A stretch of DNA of 64,000 nucleotides from contig JAEYZG010000040.1 in NCBI GenBank assembly GCA_023428135.1, positions 41,171-105,170 of the forward strand, read 5' to 3'. This document shows, in pieces, positions 1 through 9,849 of the stretch; position 1 is the first letter of the stretch, and each line of letters begins with the position of its first letter. The position numbers and the translations under genes were made by a program. The notes under the pieces are model-generated. The model saw nothing but the letters and a program-made list of their open reading frames with translations. It searched no databases and had not been told where the DNA came from. The DNA comes from Bacteroidota bacterium. GTDB taxonomy: Bacteria > Bacteroidota > Bacteroidia > Cytophagales > Cytophagaceae.

Positions 1-2615
1 TTGTTTGGTAATGAAACCTCTACACTTAGAGAATTTCCAATAAGAAAAGGAAAACTCTGAGGGCCAAGGTTGATCTCAACCGACTTTCCTTTTTCCAGAT
101 TGCCATTCCATTTTTGAACAGGTTTGACCTCGCCATTAAATGTCAGTTGATAATCAAAAGAGGAGATCGTTTCGTTCCCGCTGTTTGCTACTTTGATCTT
201 TGCATCATAGCTGCCTGATAGGAAAGGAGCTACCGGCACTATAAGGGCCTGCAGCTGCAGGTCTGCACCGGAAGAAGTAAACTCATCTGCTCCGATATCT
301 GGATGACTGGCATCTCTTGGTTTGCCTTCAAGATCTTGTAAAACTTCAGCTATAGGAATTCCTGCTCCATCCAATAAGCCTTTTGTACCCTTATAACCAT
401 TTTCCTCAATAAATGCGGCATCTACAGAGACTGAATTGGAATCATTTTTTGAAAGAAGTTTCCAGTCGCTCAGCTTTTTCAGTAGTTTTCCATTGATTCT
501 AAATGTGTTTGTACCTCCTGAATAATAGTTGTTGTAATCAGAAACAATATCAGTAAAAGTTTCATTAACATTGAAGTCGGCAGCAATTGCCCCTCCACGG
601 ACACACACATTGTTATTGTATAATTCAATCTTGTTGTTCAACCCTCCGATTTTGAGTGCAGTGCTTTGTTCATTGGTATTGGTAACGTTCAAAGTATTAT
701 ATACTAATGCAAGATTCTGACAGTCTTCTGAAACTATACCATACACATATGCACCTCCATCTCCATGAAAAGCATTATTGCTTATCAGCGAACGTCTGCC
801 TTCTGAAGAAGTGATATTTTTTACATAGATTCCATAACCAACTATATTGACATAAATATTATTCCTTTCAATGGAAATATTTTCAGCTTTATCAACATGT
901 ATACCTCTGTAATTCTCAAGTCTGGTCGCTTCAATTTTGTTCCCATGTACCTTTAGATCAGACATATTAACAAGATACATAGCTCCGGAAAACTGTCTTA
1001 AAAACGTGTTGTTTTCAATTGTCAGATTCTTTATAGTTTTACTCCCATTGTAGCTTTGATCTACGTAGATTCCATAAGACCCCAGGAATATGTCATTATC
1101 TTTTAAAAGAATATTATAGCAGGGAAGACTGTCTGTTCTCCCAAAATAGATAGTAGATGAACTTCCTGATCTCGAATTATAATTTTTACCTAAAATACTA
1201 TTGTTGATAAATGATATATCATGTGATCCTTCTTCAAAAAGGACAACGGTTCCATAGTCATAGATAGAATAGGAATTGGCTATTGTCAGGTTTTTAAATG
1301 TTATATATGAAGCCTTAGTGAATGAAAGAAGATATTCCGCACGAATATTTACATCCCTTTCAATTATCGTACTGTTTCGATCTCCGGAAATGGATTGAAA
1401 GGTAATTGTATTTAAAGGAGAGGCACCTGTAATGGCTGGAAATTTTTGATTTATATAATGTGTTCCATCTGCAAGATTAAACACCGTAGGTCCGCTCACA
1501 CCCGCTTCAATAAGGGTATTCAAAGCAGTTGTAAAATTATCAAAGTCAGCATTCTCTGTTCCTACACTATAGCTGCCTTCAAGAGCTGTATAAATTGTCT
1601 GGGTTATGGTATCCTGAACAGCGGGAGTATAAGTTCCATTCAGGTCAGATACCCATGCTTTTAAAATATAGCTCTTTGCTTTCTCAAAAAGAATTTTGCC
1701 AACAGAAAATTGATCATTGCTGAAACTATTTCCAGAAGCCGGATCCAGCCCTTTTGTCCATTTGAATGGAGTCTGAAGTGTACCGTTTATTTCCCAGTTA
1801 ATGGTAGCTTCTGAAAGAGTATTGGTTCCGTAGTTGGACAGAGAAATCAATACATCCTGATCCCCATGCCTTAGGCTTATTTTGGGCTCTGGCCTGTCTA
1901 AAGCTGCACTTATTTCAGAAGGCGTATATTTAAGACTCAGGATATTAGTTCTTAAATTAGTATAACCTGTTTGAGGAAAAACATACCTCATGCTGTTCAA
2001 GGTACCGAAGATTACAGTTCCTGATCCCCACGACTTTTCTGCAAGTACTACGTGTGAATGATTTTCTTTATTAACAAGCAGTGGTTTTAATCCGCTGCCT
2101 TTGATAATCATATTTGCTCCATTGTTTGTACTATATCCCCAGAACTCTTCTCCAACAGGCTTTTTAGGATCGTTGAATATTGTATGTGTAATGTCTGCAG
2201 ATATGATTGTATCTGAAACAAAGTTAGGATCCAATGATACTCCGCCAAATCCTAATAATAGCGTATTTCCATACATAGGATTGGAATTGACAAAGAGGAT
2301 GTTCCCCTTTTTTACCCAGTCCTCAAATTTGGTTTTGTTCTTGTTCCAGTAATCACGCATGTAACTATAGTGATTCTGTTCTCCCTCAACATAAATGTAA
2401 TTAATACCTGAGTTAAGCAATGAATCCGTGTTAACCGTCTCAAATTCCAGTTGTTTCCACTTTCCAACCCCAAATGCCATATCCATACTTTGAGCAAAAG
2501 AGGTATGTAATGTACTACCTCTTCTTGAAACCATCATAACCTGCGCTTCAGATTTGATTACAAATGCAGTAGTAAGGAAGAGAAGAAGAAAGCAAAAGGA
2601 TAATTTATTTTTCAT
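1..2615 (-). CDS. Large secreted right-handed beta-helix protein, C-terminus beyond window
   Basis: An open frame runs from an ATG at 2615 to the window edge without a stop (at least 871 residues, 3' end missing). It starts with a Sec signal peptide (MKNKLSFCFLLLFLTTAFVI, cut near SEAQ). Residues about 30-280 form an unrecognised globular region; about 310-380 and again after 800 look like CARDB/Ig-like beta modules; about 440-740 contain serial short segments of the type 'NNTFLRQFSGAMYLVNMSD' and 'NNAFHGDGGAYVYGIVSE' that are typical of parallel beta-helix (PbH1) repeats. Such proteins bind or cleave polysaccharides or act as surface adhesins. A T9SS sorting domain would be expected at the missing C-terminus but cannot be seen. 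No catalytic residues were recognised, so enzyme activity is not claimed. No Shine-Dalgarno precedes the start, as usual for the phylum. Confidence 0.8.
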   Translation of the reverse strand, partial: MKNKLSFCFLLLFLTTAFVIKSEAQVMMVSRRGSTLHTSFAQSMDMAFGVGKWKQLEFETVNTDSLLNSGINYIYVEGEQNHYSYMRDYWNKNKTKFEDWVKKGNILFVNSNPMYGNTLLLGFGGVSLDPNFVSDTIISADITHTIFNDPKKPVGEEFWGYSTNNGANMIIKGSGLKPLLVNKENHSHVVLAEKSWGSGTVIFGTLNSMRYVFPQTGYTNLRTNILSLKYTPSEISAALDRPEPKISLRHGDQDVLISLSNYGTNTLSEATINWEINGTLQTPFKWTKGLDPASGNSFSNDQFSVGKILFEKAKSYILKAWVSDLNGTYTPAVQDTITQTIYTALEGSYSVGTENADFDNFTTALNTLIEAGVSGPTVFNLADGTHYINQKFPAITGASPLNTITFQSISGDRNSTIIERDVNIRAEYLLSFTKASYITFKNLTIANSYSIYDYGTVVLFEEGSHDISFINNSILGKNYNSRSGSSSTIYFGRTDSLPCYNILLKDNDIFLGSYGIYVDQSYNGSKTIKNLTIENNTFLRQFSGAMYLVNMSDLKVHGNKIEATRLENYRGIHVDKAENISIERNNIYVNIVGYGIYVKNITSSEGRRSLISNNAFHGDGGAYVYGIVSEDCQNLALVYNTLNVTNTNEQSTALKIGGLNNKIELYNNNVCVRGGAIAADFNVNETFTDIVSDYNNYYSGGTNTFRINGKLLKKLSDWKLLSKNDSNSVSVDAAFIEENGYKGTKGLLDGAGIPIAEVLQDLEGKPRDASHPDIGADEFTSSGADLQLQALIVPVAPFLSGSYDAKIKVANSGNETISSFDYQLTFNGEVKPVQKWNGNLEKGKSVEINLGPQSFPFLIGNSLSVEVSLPN

Positions 2616-3617
2616 TATATTTTTCTGATTAAGAAAATGCTTAAGTTTTATAAACCTGATCAATGCTATGAATGCGGTAATTGATCAGTTTTTAAATCAT
2701 TCCAACATCGCGATAAAACAATGCTTATGGTGATTTAACTATATAATATATAGGAGCTCAACTGGAGAAAAGGAAATACCTGGACTTAGATTGGAGAAAA
2801 AGTAAATTTTGAAAAGAATGAAAGATTTCCCTTTCATTGTAATCGATTGAATTGATCATTATAATCTTATTAAAGCCAGATTCATTGACAATCTTCAGGT
2901 TTTGAATGCTGTAGAGTCTGGATATGTATTTCAAGTCCCCCTTGATTCATTATCAGTTCTACAAAAATATCCAGCAAAGACCTTTAAATAATTAACATTT
3001 GTTAAGAAAGCTTTGAGTTCTATCTATTTAACACCTTATGGTTTGATTTATAGGAGTTTATTTTATCAACATATATTGTCTTATGCAGAACTCTTGCTAA
3101 TACATATTTAATGAATAATTCGAACAGTCATGGTGATCATTTTACCAATGAGCGTTTTGGCTTTAAGAACGTTTTTTATGCGACCTGCTAAATTTTTATT
3201 TAATTTGATAATGAGCAACTTACAGAAAACTTCAATTGAAAGCATTGTTTATAAAATGCTTGGAGGAAAAACATAAAGGTAATACCATTTTACCAATTAT
3301 TATGAAGGTGGCGGTACAACTTCATATTGAGGAACATAGTCTAAAAAACACAGAGAAGTATATTAGATCATAGCAAGACAAGTTGGATCGATTAATACTC
3401 TATCGTTTTCAATATGGATATCTGGAATTGTCATAAAAAGTAAGGAAGCATTAGAGAGAGAATTTAAGATCTCCCAGATGTAATTTATGGGAAGATAAGT
3501 TTAAATGATTTAAGACAATTACCTTTGTAAAGGATATGAAAATCAGCTGTAGCCAATAAAACATGAAAGATTTCAACTATATTTATATTCAATTTTTAAA
3601 GAGTATCAGTTATAAAA
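2616..3617. other. Gene-poor 1-kb region
   Basis: No convincing gene. Two short open stretches occur: 2818-2991 (57 codons with one in-frame TGA, ending ...VLQKYPAKTFK) and 3130-3276 (48 codons, hydrophobic start). Neither has a recognisable family; the first reads like decayed coding sequence because of its codon pattern and internal stop. Otherwise AT-rich spacer between a minus-strand and a plus-strand gene, so it must hold two divergent promoters, which could not be pinned down. Confidence 0.4.
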
Positions 3618-4352
3618 ATGGCATATAAGCACAAATTCTTTATACTCATTGCAAGTTTTTTGCTTTCTTATTTTTGCTACGGACAAAAGGAATCTTCTTT
3701 AACTCTTCAGAACACAACACAAATGGACGAATATGAACTTACTCCGGAAAATGCACATCCAAAAGCAAAAAAGCTTCTTAAAGAAAGTTTCTATTGGAGT
3801 CCCATTGATCCAACCGGTCCATTTGGCAGCGATGAAGGATCAGATGCATTCTACGGATTCAGAGCATGGCGCCTGGCAAACAAAAGTACAAGTCCTTTAA
3901 ACTACTTAGATAAATTAATTAGTAGTTGGGACTTTCCAAAGTTTGACTTGAAAGAATTGGATACTTCCAAAATAAAGGAATATATCACAGCCAAAAGCAA
4001 TACAAGTTCTGATGTATTTAATAATACCGTGTTAATGGAACAATTCCGACAAATAGCAAAAAATTCCGGAAGCGAATTCAGCGAAGAACAGTTTAAAGAG
4101 CTGATAGCAACTATGTCGGGCAGTATGGGAGGGACTTTTTTAACAGGAATTGACAATGCCATCATAGCAGTAGGCTTTGGGCAATTTGTATTGGAAGGAA
4201 AGATTAATGAGGATATTAAAGCTTTAACGCAAACTGCTATTAAGAGGGAATTACTCCCCATACTTATCGAGCGATGGGGAAAAGAATATCAGGAAACAAG
4301 AGTGAACCAGCTGAACCAGATGCTGAAGGTTTTGGATAAGATGAATCTGTAG
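3618..4352 (+). CDS. Secreted YfeS-like protein of unknown function
   Basis: 244 residues. Residues 1-22 are a Sec signal peptide ending ...LLSYFCYGQ. The mature part carries 'ENAHPKAKKLL' followed by 'SPIDPTGPFGSDEGSDAFYG' and 'FRAWRLANKSTSPLNYL' (about 45-95). This order of motifs (AHPxAK, FGxDxGxDAF.GFxxW, SPLxxL) resembles what I remember of the YfeS/MolR-associated family of Enterobacteria, whose function is not established. The second half (about 130-244) is helical and lacks known motifs. The following small membrane protein starts 5 bp after the stop, so the two are probably co-transcribed. Export of a YfeS-like domain is unusual, as the enterobacterial relatives are cytosolic. Family assignment is tentative. 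Confidence 0.6.
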   Translation: MAYKHKFFILIASFLLSYFCYGQKESSLTLQNTTQMDEYELTPENAHPKAKKLLKESFYWSPIDPTGPFGSDEGSDAFYGFRAWRLANKSTSPLNYLDKLISSWDFPKFDLKELDTSKIKEYITAKSNTSSDVFNNTVLMEQFRQIAKNSGSEFSEEQFKELIATMSGSMGGTFLTGIDNAIIAVGFGQFVLEGKINEDIKALTQTAIKRELLPILIERWGKEYQETRVNQLNQMLKVLDKMNL

Positions 4353-4357
4353 GGCTC

Positions 4358-4843
4358 ATGAAAAAAATAAGATCACTTTTTATAATGGACAAATCCTTCA
4401 GATATAAGGGAAGTCGGGAAGATCTAAAACAAAAAATGACTATTTTTTCCCAAAGTAAAAAAACAGGAGGAATTACTTTTGACAAAAATAAAAGTGAATA
4501 TGCTATATATGCCAATATTTCATTGGGAACACTTATGTACACGGGCGGCAGCTCTTCTATTAAGATACATTTAACAATTGAGGAGAGTATTTCCGAAGAA
4601 CAAATCGTTAGAGTATATACTTACCTAAGACCGGAAAATTACTTTTTGGGATTCGCCTTCTTCCTGAGTTTTATAGCTATACTTTTGAGCAATCAGACTT
4701 TTTTACCAACTCTAATCACAATCGGCATCTTTGCTCTTACAAGTTTATGGTTCAATTTTATATATAAAATTCAGGAGGAAGTTTTGCTAGAAAAGGTAAT
4801 AAAACAACTGAAGCTTAAAAAGATTGTGTCTCCAATCCAATAA
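4358..4843 (+). CDS. Small two-helix membrane protein, unknown
   Basis: 161 residues. A cytoplasmic, Lys-rich N-terminal half (about 1-95) with a beta-rich pattern is followed by two closely spaced hydrophobic segments, about 99-118 (FLGFAFFLSFIAILLS) and 120-140 (LPTLITIGIFALTSLWF), and a charged tail. This resembles a hairpin-anchored domain. An internal ATG (MDKSFRYKG, 4385) is an alternative start. It lies 5 bp downstream of the secreted YfeS-like gene and about 60 bp upstream of the SNF2 helicase. No family recognised; no function inferred. Confidence 0.65.
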   Translation: MKKIRSLFIMDKSFRYKGSREDLKQKMTIFSQSKKTGGITFDKNKSEYAIYANISLGTLMYTGGSSSIKIHLTIEESISEEQIVRVYTYLRPENYFLGFAFFLSFIAILLSNQTFLPTLITIGIFALTSLWFNFIYKIQEEVLLEKVIKQLKLKKIVSPIQ

Positions 4844-4876
4844 TTCTCAATGCTTTCTAATCCCAACAAAATCCCT

Positions 4877-4884
4877 TATTTTTG
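4877..4884 (+). promoter_or_regulatory. Putative -7 box (TATTTTTG) before the SNF2 helicase gene
   Basis: TATTTTTG fits the Bacteroidetes -7 consensus TAnnTTTG and lies 18 bp before the ATG at 4903. No good TTG -33 element is visible at the right distance, so this is a weak call. Confidence 0.35.
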
Positions 4885-4902
4885 AACAGGAAAGGACTTT
4901 AA

Positions 4903-7900
4903 ATGAGCAAGCCAATACATGAGTATATAATAGAAGACCTTAACTTTGCTTCATTCAACAAAGGACTTCTTTTTACCCATAGTTCAACCCTTGTCGCTAC
5001 TGATTCCAGAGGTTTTTTTGATATTCAGCCCGAAATAATTGATATTAATTTCATTTCATTTACAACGCTTTCCAATCTCAGGGATTCACCTACAGTTTCA
5101 GTCAAAAATGAGGGTAGCTCTTTAAAATTTACCTGTACCTGCGGGTTTCCGGGAGATAAACTATGCAGCCATCAGATTCAGATCCTTTACAACCTCATGG
5201 ATCGATCCAACCTGCGGATATTTTTTGACGAAAAACTCAGACATGAGAAAATAAGAGAAACTGCGAAAGAGTATGGACTTGAAAATGAACCGGACCCAGA
5301 TGAACTCTTTCAAATCGAATATGATCGGAGAGCCGTTTCCGTAAAACCCAGGCTCAAAGGATTATTTGCAGTTAACGAAGTAACAGATGCTTATTTTAAA
5401 GAGCATGTGTTACCTAAGAAAGAAGCACCTCGGGAAGAAGAATTTGCTTCGTACAAACAGACCATCTTAGTTTTGGGAAAACATCGTTATTACGATCACT
5501 TTGTTATAGAGCTGTTTGAAGCGGAAACTACTAAAGATGGAAATGTAAGAAACCCTTTGATTCCCATCAATTCAATAGATGCTGTCTGGAAAACACAAGA
5601 TGTTGACCTACTTAAATTTTATGCTGCAATTGCCGGTTTTCAGAATAACTATTCCGAAACAAAATCACAATCAGATATAGAAGGCTTAAAGGCTGTTGTA
5701 AAAAATCCATTAGGTCTACCTGCTTTTTTTCACGATCATACTATCACTGAAAAGATATCTGCTCAATCCATTTTTCCTGTCAGTCTTAAAAGCTCAAGAA
5801 TGGAGCTAGCGCTTTCTGTTGACCTGAAAGAACGTTTTCATGAAGTATCGGCAGAGCTTGTCATTGAAGACCAACTGTATGATCTGAAAAGCCTTCAGCT
5901 TAAATTCGGTTATTTCATCCGGATTGGAGATACCATGCATCTTATACAGGATGAAGACCTTGTCAGAGTAATTACTTTCTTCAGGCAACAAAACCACAAA
6001 GTACTCATTCACCTTTCCAGGTTTGAAACATTTCAGCAAACCTTATTGGCAGGCCTGGAAAATAAATTCCGGATTAGTTATTCACATATAAAAAAAGCAT
6101 CGCCTGCTTTGCTGGAGGAACAAGGCTTTATCACGCCTTCAGAGAAAATAATTTACCTTTCAGATTCTGAAAACTATGTGCTCATCACACCAGTGATGAA
6201 ATATAGTAATGTAGAAATCCCAATTCTTTCCCAAAGAAAGATCTATACAAAAGATCAGAACGGCAATACATTTCTTGTGGAAAGAGATAAGGAAACTGAA
6301 GATCGTTTTGTCGCATTTTTAGTAAGACAACATCCGTTCTTCAAGGAACAGCAGAATGGTGATTGCTACTACCTGCATAAACAAAGGCTTCTGGAAAACG
6401 ACTGGTTTCTGGATGCATTTGAAGAATGGAAGAACTATGGTATTACTATTTTAGGTTTTAATGAATTGAAGAGCATTCAATACAATCCTAACAAGGCTTC
6501 CATAAACATAAAGGTAAACAGTGGTGTCAAATGGTTTGAGACATCAATAGATATAAAATTCGGCGATCAGAAAGTTTCATTAAAACAATTACAGAAATCA
6601 GTAAAAGATAAAAGTCGCTACATTCAGCTGGGCAATGGAACCCTGGGAATCATTCCTGCTGACTGGCTGAAGAAGTTTGCGACTTACTTCAATGCTGCGG
6701 ATATTGATGTGGTAGCAGGAATGTTAAAAACACCCAAAACAAATTTTAACGAAATTGCTGAGCTGTATGAAGAACATCTTCTTACTGATGAAACACACCA
6801 ACAGATAAAAAACTTCCGCCATGCATTTGAGCATTTTGAATCTATTCAGGAAATCAAAATTCCGAAGGAGTTAAAAGCTACCCTTCGCGAATACCAGAAA
6901 CAAGGACTTAACTGGCTCAACTTCCTTGATGACTTCGGCTTCGGAGGTTGCCTCGCGGATGATATGGGCTTGGGAAAAACAATTCAGATCATTGCGTTTA
7001 TTCTTCTCCAAAGAAAGAAACAGACTCGTAATACGAATCTCATTGTGGTACCTGCATCCCTGATATTTAACTGGCAACAGGAAATTGAAAAATTTGCTCC
7101 TTCAATAAAAGTACACACATTTCACGGAGCAGGAAGGATTAAAGGTGTTTCTGATTTTGACAATTATGAAGTCATCATTACAACCTATGGAACATTATTG
7201 TCAGATATTTCTACTCTGAAGAGATACAACTTTAACTATATCATTCTTGACGAATCTCAAGCCATTAAAAATCCTGAATCACAAAGATACAAAGCTGCCT
7301 GTATGCTCCAGTCCAGGAATAAACTGGTGCTTACTGGTACGCCTGTTGAGAATAATACCTTTGACCTCTTCGGTCAATTTTCTTTTGTCTGTCCTGGCTT
7401 GCTTGGCAACAAGCAACAATATAAAGGGCATTACTCTATGCCTATTGACAAATTTGAAGATAGCGGAAGAGCAAAAGAGCTTCGTCAAAAGATCCATCCA
7501 TTCTTATTAAGAAGGACAAAAAAGCAGGTGGCAAAAGAACTGCCTGAAAAGACTGAGATGGTATTGTATTGTGAAATGGGAGAGAACCAGAGAAGTATAT
7601 ATGATGCCTATGAACAGGATATGCGTGACTTTATAGCTGCAAGAAATGATGATGAGCTAAATAAAGAAAATATTCACTTCCTGAAAGGGCTTACCAGATT
7701 AAGACAGCTATGTAACTCAACAGCACTGATCAGTGAAAATAAAGCTTATGGAGAGGACTCTTCCAAAATAGAGGTATTATTGGAAGAGATTGAAAACAAA
7801 CATCAGGAGCATAAGATCCTTGTTTTTTCGCAGTTTGTATCCATGCTTGATCTTATAAAAAAGAAACTTGATGATAAGGGGATTCCATATGCATATCTTA

Positions 7901-8268
7901 CAGGACAAACAAAAGAACGTGCTTCTGTAATCAATGAATTTCAGGGAAATGATCAGGTAAGAGTTTTTCTTATAAGCCTGAAAGCAGGTGGTACTGGCCT
8001 TAATCTGACAGAAGCAGATTATGTTTATCTGGTAGATCCCTGGTGGAACCCTGCAGTAGAAAATCAGGCCATTGACAGAAGCTATAGACTAGGTCAGAAG
8101 AAAAATGTTGTAGCTGTAAGACTCATTTGTCCGAATACCATAGAGGAGAAGATTATGGAATTGCAGCAGACCAAAAAGGAGCTGGTGAATGATTTAGTAA
8201 AGACAGACAGCTCCATTTTAAAGTCCCTATCCAGGAAGGAGTTATTAAGTCTGTTTAAAAATGTCTGA
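4903..8268 (+). CDS. SWIM zinc-finger SNF2-family DNA translocase/helicase
   Basis: 1121 residues. An N-terminal SWIM-type zinc motif (C78, C80, C88, H90 in 'CTCGFPGDKLCSH') is followed by a long all-beta/alpha linker typical of bacterial SNF2 proteins, then the Swi2/Snf2 ATPase: motif I 'DDMGLGKT' at about 686-693, motif II written DESQ ('LDESQAIKNPE', about 783) rather than DEAH, motif III 'LTGTPVENN', and the C-terminal helicase lobe with motif V 'KAGGTGLNLTEAD' and motif VI 'QAIDRSYRLGQKK'. All ATPase motifs are intact, so it should be an active dsDNA translocase used in DNA repair, transcription recycling or nucleoprotein remodelling; the exact target is unknown. It stands alone. The TGA stop (8266-8268) lies inside a dispersed repeat (family A), so the repeat defines the C-terminus. 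Confidence 0.92.
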   Translation: MSKPIHEYIIEDLNFASFNKGLLFTHSSTLVATDSRGFFDIQPEIIDINFISFTTLSNLRDSPTVSVKNEGSSLKFTCTCGFPGDKLCSHQIQILYNLMDRSNLRIFFDEKLRHEKIRETAKEYGLENEPDPDELFQIEYDRRAVSVKPRLKGLFAVNEVTDAYFKEHVLPKKEAPREEEFASYKQTILVLGKHRYYDHFVIELFEAETTKDGNVRNPLIPINSIDAVWKTQDVDLLKFYAAIAGFQNNYSETKSQSDIEGLKAVVKNPLGLPAFFHDHTITEKISAQSIFPVSLKSSRMELALSVDLKERFHEVSAELVIEDQLYDLKSLQLKFGYFIRIGDTMHLIQDEDLVRVITFFRQQNHKVLIHLSRFETFQQTLLAGLENKFRISYSHIKKASPALLEEQGFITPSEKIIYLSDSENYVLITPVMKYSNVEIPILSQRKIYTKDQNGNTFLVERDKETEDRFVAFLVRQHPFFKEQQNGDCYYLHKQRLLENDWFLDAFEEWKNYGITILGFNELKSIQYNPNKASINIKVNSGVKWFETSIDIKFGDQKVSLKQLQKSVKDKSRYIQLGNGTLGIIPADWLKKFATYFNAADIDVVAGMLKTPKTNFNEIAELYEEHLLTDETHQQIKNFRHAFEHFESIQEIKIPKELKATLREYQKQGLNWLNFLDDFGFGGCLADDMGLGKTIQIIAFILLQRKKQTRNTNLIVVPASLIFNWQQEIEKFAPSIKVHTFHGAGRIKGVSDFDNYEVIITTYGTLLSDISTLKRYNFNYIILDESQAIKNPESQRYKAACMLQSRNKLVLTGTPVENNTFDLFGQFSFVCPGLLGNKQQYKGHYSMPIDKFEDSGRAKELRQKIHPFLLRRTKKQVAKELPEKTEMVLYCEMGENQRSIYDAYEQDMRDFIAARNDDELNKENIHFLKGLTRLRQLCNSTALISENKAYGEDSSKIEVLLEEIENKHQEHKILVFSQFVSMLDLIKKKLDDKGIPYAYLTGQTKERASVINEFQGNDQVRVFLISLKAGGTGLNLTEADYVYLVDPWWNPAVENQAIDRSYRLGQKKNVVAVRLICPNTIEEKIMELQQTKKELVNDLVKTDSSILKSLSRKELLSLFKNV

Positions 8269-8306
8269 ATCAGGATTTACAGGATAAGAGCATTAAGGGG
8301 ATTTTA
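8262..8306. repeat. Dispersed repeat family A, copy overlapping SNF2 stop codon
   Basis: Forward copy beginning TGTCTGAATCAGGATTTACA. It starts inside the last codons of the SNF2 gene and supplies its TGA stop. The rest of 8307-8554 is a spacer with no gene. Confidence 0.75.
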
Positions 8307-8554
8307 AATCAAATTGGATGGTGAGATAAAATAGGATTATTTGAATGAAAGCTCCACACTTATTGAATTAACCTACTTTATTCTTACCAATAATTGGGGT
8401 ATTATCATCGCTATTAAGTTAACTACCTTTTCTGTTTGTCATTCCTGGAAACGAAGAATCTGAGTTTCTTTAAACCCCAGATCCTTCATGTATTATGGAA
8501 GTCGGAGTGACAACAATAAAATGCTTCACACTTTCTCCTGAACAGGCTTGAAAT

Positions 8555-9715
8555 CTAAAGTGACTTATAGAGGGCTACTTTATCTTTAACTGATAGATAG
8601 CGATTTCTAAGCCAGGCTCTCAATGGTATATCAAATAATTTCATAAGACCATAGGCAAGAGCTAAAGAAACAACAGCCGTCAGCAGTCCGACTGGCCAGG
8701 ATTCTCTGAAGGTATATCCATTGTTTACAACCCATGAATAATATACATACATCACAGGATAGTGTGTTATATATATGGGATAGGAGATGTCTCCCAGAAA
8801 TTTGGATAATTGTTTGGTTTTTCCCTCAACTTTACCACCAGCTCCAAGCCATACAATAAAAGGGAATACAATGATCAGGCAAAAACATTCATATAAGCCG
8901 TTCTGCCATGGCTGTTCATTCCCACCTATACGTGGTATAGAAAGAATCAGAATCAATAACAGACCGGTATACAAAAAGGCATTTTTAATATATTGTACCT
9001 TTAGAGTCCTGGCCAATAATAATCCTGCCAGAAAAGGAAAGGCCACGCGAATAAAACCTATCTTCAGTTGCTGAGGATCATCTATGGCCCAACCACCTAT
9101 GATATCTCCCGCAGGATTAGTAAGGGCATAGTGGACAGTAAAACCAGCTGCAATAGCCACAAAGATACCTAAAACAAAAACAGATAGACGTCTTAATATC
9201 AGTGCATAGGAGATATTAGCAATCTCCTCAAAAAAGAGTGTCCAGGCTGCACCATTCAGGGGAAACATTTCATTCCAACCCCTGATATCCAGTCCTTTTC
9301 CTACCGGAATCAGAAAGAATCCTAAAAACATCACAATAAGAACTTTTGTAAAAGGAACCTCAGAAATTCCACCCCAACCTTGTTCAGGTGAATGCTGAAA
9401 ATAAAACAGCAAAGCTCCGATAATTGACCCAACAACAAGCATAGGCTGCAAACGTATAATCCGACGTTTAAAAAAGTGCCCCAGCGTCATATCACTCCAC
9501 CTGTCATCGTAGGCATAACTTATAACATAACCAGAAAGAATAAAGAAAAAATCTACAGCCAGATAGCCATGATTAATCCATTGTTTGGTATGATCTCCTC
9601 CTGAATGAATTTCAACTATGTGGAATAGAACAACCATTATGGCGGCAATGCCTCTTAAGCCATCAAGTATTTCATAGTGGGGCTTTGATTTTGATAAATC
9701 TGGTAAGGTATTCAT
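8555..9715 (-). CDS. Acyltransferase family 3 (OafA/NolL-type) membrane protein
   Basis: 386 residues with about ten predicted membrane helices. The N-terminus has the family hallmark 'LDGLRGIAAIMVVLFHIVEI' with the conserved His at about residue 37, followed by 'GYLAVDFFFILSGYVISY' and 'FFKRRIIRLQP'. Members transfer acetyl or other acyl groups from a cytoplasmic donor to sugars of exopolysaccharide, O-antigen or other surface glycans. No polysaccharide genes are adjacent, so the acceptor cannot be inferred. It is divergently transcribed from the AraC regulator at 9850, and the 134-bp region between them probably holds both promoters, suggesting regulation by that neighbour. Confidence 0.9.
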   Translation of the reverse strand: MNTLPDLSKSKPHYEILDGLRGIAAIMVVLFHIVEIHSGGDHTKQWINHGYLAVDFFFILSGYVISYAYDDRWSDMTLGHFFKRRIIRLQPMLVVGSIIGALLFYFQHSPEQGWGGISEVPFTKVLIVMFLGFFLIPVGKGLDIRGWNEMFPLNGAAWTLFFEEIANISYALILRRLSVFVLGIFVAIAAGFTVHYALTNPAGDIIGGWAIDDPQQLKIGFIRVAFPFLAGLLLARTLKVQYIKNAFLYTGLLLILILSIPRIGGNEQPWQNGLYECFCLIIVFPFIVWLGAGGKVEGKTKQLSKFLGDISYPIYITHYPVMYVYYSWVVNNGYTFRESWPVGLLTAVVSLALAYGLMKLFDIPLRAWLRNRYLSVKDKVALYKSL

Positions 9716-9849
9716 TTTTAAATTAATAAATAAAATTCTGTGTGTCCACTGTAAGTTTAATCCAAGTTAGGCGAAAGTTAAATATTGTATTTGTCAAATA
9801 TTTGAAATTAGTTGTCTGATATTTGCATTTTCTGCGTTTCTTAATAAGA

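Noticed and set aside
3902..4261. 119-codon minus-strand ORF
   Set aside because: Antisense shadow of the secreted YfeS-like gene.
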